Source of the DNA: Hyphomicrobiales bacterium
Lineage (GTDB): Bacteria; Pseudomonadota; Alphaproteobacteria; Rhizobiales; Aestuariivirgaceae
Assembly: GCA_012032065.1 (NCBI GenBank)
Contig: JAAURV010000153.1
Location: 1 to 7,394, forward strand
Length of the DNA stretch: 7,394 bases
Direction: 5' to 3'
A program made the position numbers and the translations under genes. The notes beneath the pieces are model-generated. The model did no database searches and had not been told where the DNA came from. It saw only the letters and a list, made by a program, of their open reading frames with translations. The number at the start of each line of letters is the position of its first letter. Within the stretch, counting starts at the first letter, position 1. Below are positions 5,169 through 7,394 of the stretch, piece after piece.

Positions 5169-6332
5169 TTGGCAGTCCGGCGCGGTCATTCGGAAGAGCG
5201 GGACGCGCGCCGCGCCATCGCCGAGATGCGCCAGCAGCTTTGGCGCGAGGACCTTGAGCTTGTCGTCCTCTTCATCGCGCCCGACCACAATCGCGCCGCG
5301 ATCGAACATGCGATTGCCGCCGAATTTGCCGGCGCCGAAGTGATCGGCTGCACGACCGCGGGCGAGATCACCGGCGAAGGTTACAAGGAAGGCGCCATCA
5401 GCGGCATCAGCTTCGACCGCAGCCACTTCAAGTCGAAGATCGCGCTCATTCCGCGGCTGCAAGCCTTCAACATGGAGGATGGCGAGCGCATCACGCATGA
5501 TGTGATGGCGGAACTCGGAGCTTTGCTGCCCAACGCCAAATCCGCGCCGGCGCAAACCTTCGCCATGCTGCTCGTCGACGGCATGAGCAAGCAGGAAGAA
5601 GTTGTGGTGTCCTCGCTCAACCGCTTTCTCGATCCCATTCCGCTGTTCGGCGGTTCGGCGGGAGACGGGCTCAATTTTGGTTCGACCTGGGTCTATGCCC
5701 ATGGACGTTTCCACCAAGACGCGGCGATCCTCGCGGTGTTTCAGACGAGTTGCCCCTTCAAGGTATTCAAGCTCGATCATTTCGAGGCGACCGGCCGCAA
5801 GATGGTGGTGACCGAAGCCGATCCCAATGCGCGGCTGGTGCGCGAGATTAACGGCGAACCGGCGGCGCCCGCTTATGCGCGCATGGTGGGGCTCGTGGCC
5901 CAGGAACTCTCGCCCATGATATTCGCGGCACATCCCGTGGTGGTGCGGGTCGGCGGCGAATATCACGTGCGCTCGATCCAGAAAGTGGAAAAGGACGGCT
6001 CGCTGCGCTTCTATTGCGGCATCGACGAAGGGCTCGTGCTTACGGTCGCCAAGGGCATGGACATGGCGGCCAACCTCTCGGCCAGTCTGCAGGCCGTGAA
6101 CAAACAATTGGGCGATGTGGAACTGATCCTCGGTTTCGACTGCATCTTGCGCAAGCTCGAAGCCGAACAGAAACAGCAGACGCGCGAGGTCTCATCCGTG
6201 CTTCGCCATCACAAGGTCGTTGGCTTCTCGACCTACGGCGAGCAGTTCCGCTCCATGCATGTGAACCAAACTTTCACCGGCGTTGCCATCGGCAAAGGCA
6301 AGCCGCGCTCGTTTGAGCAGGCGGCGGAATGA
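5169..6332 (+). CDS. FIST domain sensory protein (FIST_N plus FIST_C)
   Basis: FIST proteins are proposed intracellular sensors of small ligands, possibly amino acids, that work with two-component systems. The frame starts at TTG 5169-5171, with AAGG 8 nt upstream lying in the end of the regulator gene; no ATG in the first part gives a complete domain. The product is 387 residues, the usual size. FIST_N covers about 25-230 and includes VIGCTTAGEITGEG, LLVDGMSKQEEVV and the glycine-rich PLFGGSAGDG. FIST_C covers about 235-370 and ends in HHKVVGFSTYGEQF. No membrane segment or signal peptide is apparent, so it is cytoplasmic. The stop overlaps the kinase start as ATGA, so the two proteins are probably made together and may interact. 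The ligand cannot be read from the sequence. Confidence 0.93.
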   Translation: MAVRRGHSEERDARRAIAEMRQQLWREDLELVVLFIAPDHNRAAIEHAIAAEFAGAEVIGCTTAGEITGEGYKEGAISGISFDRSHFKSKIALIPRLQAFNMEDGERITHDVMAELGALLPNAKSAPAQTFAMLLVDGMSKQEEVVVSSLNRFLDPIPLFGGSAGDGLNFGSTWVYAHGRFHQDAAILAVFQTSCPFKVFKLDHFEATGRKMVVTEADPNARLVREINGEPAAPAYARMVGLVAQELSPMIFAAHPVVVRVGGEYHVRSIQKVEKDGSLRFYCGIDEGLVLTVAKGMDMAANLSASLQAVNKQLGDVELILGFDCILRKLEAEQKQQTREVSSVLRHHKVVGFSTYGEQFRSMHVNQTFTGVAIGKGKPRSFEQAAE

Positions 6333-7394
6333 TGCTGGGCAATGTCGCGATATCGGCGGACGAACGCATCATCCGATTGGAAAAGATCAATCGCGCATTG
6401 ATGGGCCGCGTCGAGCGCTCGCTGGATTTTCAGGGCGGCGCCTTTACGCTGTTCCAGACGGCGATTCTGCTCGAGGACAAGGTGCGCGCCCGCACCCGCG
6501 ATCTCGAAGGAACGCTCACCAACCTTTCGCAAGCCTATTCGCATCTGGAGGAAGCGCGCGACGACGCGGAGATGGCGAAGCAGAATCTGACCGCCGCGAT
6601 CGAAGCGGTGAGCGAAGGGTTCGCGCTTTTCGATGCCGAAGAGAAATTGGTGATGTGCAACGCCCAGTTCCGCTCGGTCATGCCCGACGCGGCGGAAGCG
6701 CTCGCGCCTGGCACATCGTTCGAAACGATCGCCGGTGCATTCGCCGCAAGCCCGCATCTGGTGCTCGACAACGGAATCTCGCGGGTAACATGGCGCACGC
6801 AACGCCTCGAAGTGTTCCGCAAGCCACATGCCGCATTCATCCAGCAGTTCTCCGGCGACCGCTGGCTGCAGATCTCAAACCGCAAAATGGGATCGGGCGC
6901 CACGGTCATCTTCCAGACCGACATCACCGACACGGTTCGCAGCGAACGGCTGAAGCACGAACGCGAGCTCGACGAACAGGCGAAGCTGCTCCGCGCCACC
7001 ATCGATCACCTGCCGCAGGGCATCTGCATGTTCTCGAAGAATCTGCAACTCAAGACCTGGAACCGGAGCTTGGTGAGGCTTCTGCCGCTGCCGCTGAAGC
7101 TGCTGGCCGAGGGCGTAACGCTCGGCCGGATGTTCGGCGTCCTGTCCGGATCGGGGCTCGTACCGGACGAGGCGTCGAGCGCGCTCTTGAACAACTGGCT
7201 TCGTGAGCCGGCGCGAGGCGATATTTCCGGGATCGAGATGCATCGTAGCGACGGCGTGATCCTCTCCGTCAATTCCAACGCCATGCCCGATGGCGGCATT
7301 GTGATCACCTTCACTGATGTCACGGTGGAACGCAGGGCGCGGCTTGCGCTCACGGTAGCCAACGAAACGCTGGAGCAGCGCGTGGCCGAGCGCA
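6329..7394 (+). CDS. PAS-containing sensor (probably hybrid) histidine kinase, N-terminal part
   Basis: The frame starts at ATG 6329 (or the ATG directly after it) and is open to the window edge, giving 355 residues of a longer protein. Residues 15-90 are a charged helical, coiled-coil-like stretch (EKINRALMGRVERSLDFQGG and onward). A PAS domain follows at about 91-205 (AIEAVSEGFALFDAEEKLVM to VIFQTDITD). A short helix and a second PAS domain come next at about 226-335 (ATIDHLPQGICMFSKNLQL to IVITFTDVT). The sequence ends in LTVANETLEQRVAER, the helical linker that in NahK/ErcS'-type hybrid kinases leads into the HisKA domain. The HisKA, ATPase and any receiver domains lie beyond the window, so kinase activity is inferred. 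No membrane helices are seen. The 4-nt overlap with the FIST gene and the nearby response regulator suggest one signalling unit. Confidence 0.87.
   Translation, partial: MMLGNVAISADERIIRLEKINRALMGRVERSLDFQGGAFTLFQTAILLEDKVRARTRDLEGTLTNLSQAYSHLEEARDDAEMAKQNLTAAIEAVSEGFALFDAEEKLVMCNAQFRSVMPDAAEALAPGTSFETIAGAFAASPHLVLDNGISRVTWRTQRLEVFRKPHAAFIQQFSGDRWLQISNRKMGSGATVIFQTDITDTVRSERLKHERELDEQAKLLRATIDHLPQGICMFSKNLQLKTWNRSLVRLLPLPLKLLAEGVTLGRMFGVLSGSGLVPDEASSALLNNWLREPARGDISGIEMHRSDGVILSVNSNAMPDGGIVITFTDVTVERRARLALTVANETLEQRVAER

Noticed and set aside
5094..6107. Long minus-strand open frame (337 codons) opposite the FIST gene
   Set aside because: The His/Arg-rich translation has no family features, while the plus strand encodes an intact two-domain FIST protein.
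6283..7206. Plus-strand open frame overlapping the sensor kinase in another frame
   Set aside because: Its Arg/Ala-rich translation is a shadow of the PAS-containing frame starting at 6329, which runs open to the window end.

Overview
The window looks like a metagenomic mosaic of at least two unrelated bacterial genomes. Bases 1 to about 1400 are fairly AT-rich (roughly 40-45% GC by eye) and carry a stress-type partner-switching pair, a STAS anti-sigma-factor antagonist and an RsbW/SpoIIAB-like kinase, with a divergent aroA. The protein flavour resembles Acidobacteriota such as Blastocatellia, which is an impression rather than a search result. From about 1500 to the end the DNA is GC-rich (about 60-70% in sampled lines) and looks alphaproteobacterial, probably Hyphomicrobiales-like.

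The join is visible in the genes. aroA (+) stops after the first half of EPSP synthase, and pqqE (-) runs into it from the other side without its C-terminal SPASM region. About 150 bp between them belongs clearly to neither, and GC rises inside aroA near 1400, so there may be more than one join.

The right part holds a divergent pair of units. Leftward runs pqqA-pqqB-pqqC-pqqD-pqqE, the PQQ biosynthesis operon, with 4-nt stop/start overlaps from pqqB onward and a strong hairpin between pqqA and pqqB. pqqB carries two nearby deletions (-2 and -1) that cancel, so the frame stays open but 37 residues, including the Cys motif, are scrambled. Rightward runs a NarL/LuxR-type response regulator, a FIST-domain sensor protein and a PAS-containing sensor kinase cut off by the window end. 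The 249-bp intergenic region between the two units contains the likely promoters and several palindromes.

The kinase, FIST protein and regulator probably form one signalling unit that senses a small ligand and controls PQQ synthesis and/or PQQ-dependent alcohol dehydrogenases. This would be analogous to the ErcS'/ErbR-type regulators linked to pqq/exa genes in Pseudomonas. That link is inferred from gene order and domain type. I saw no RNA gene, CRISPR array or insertion sequence.
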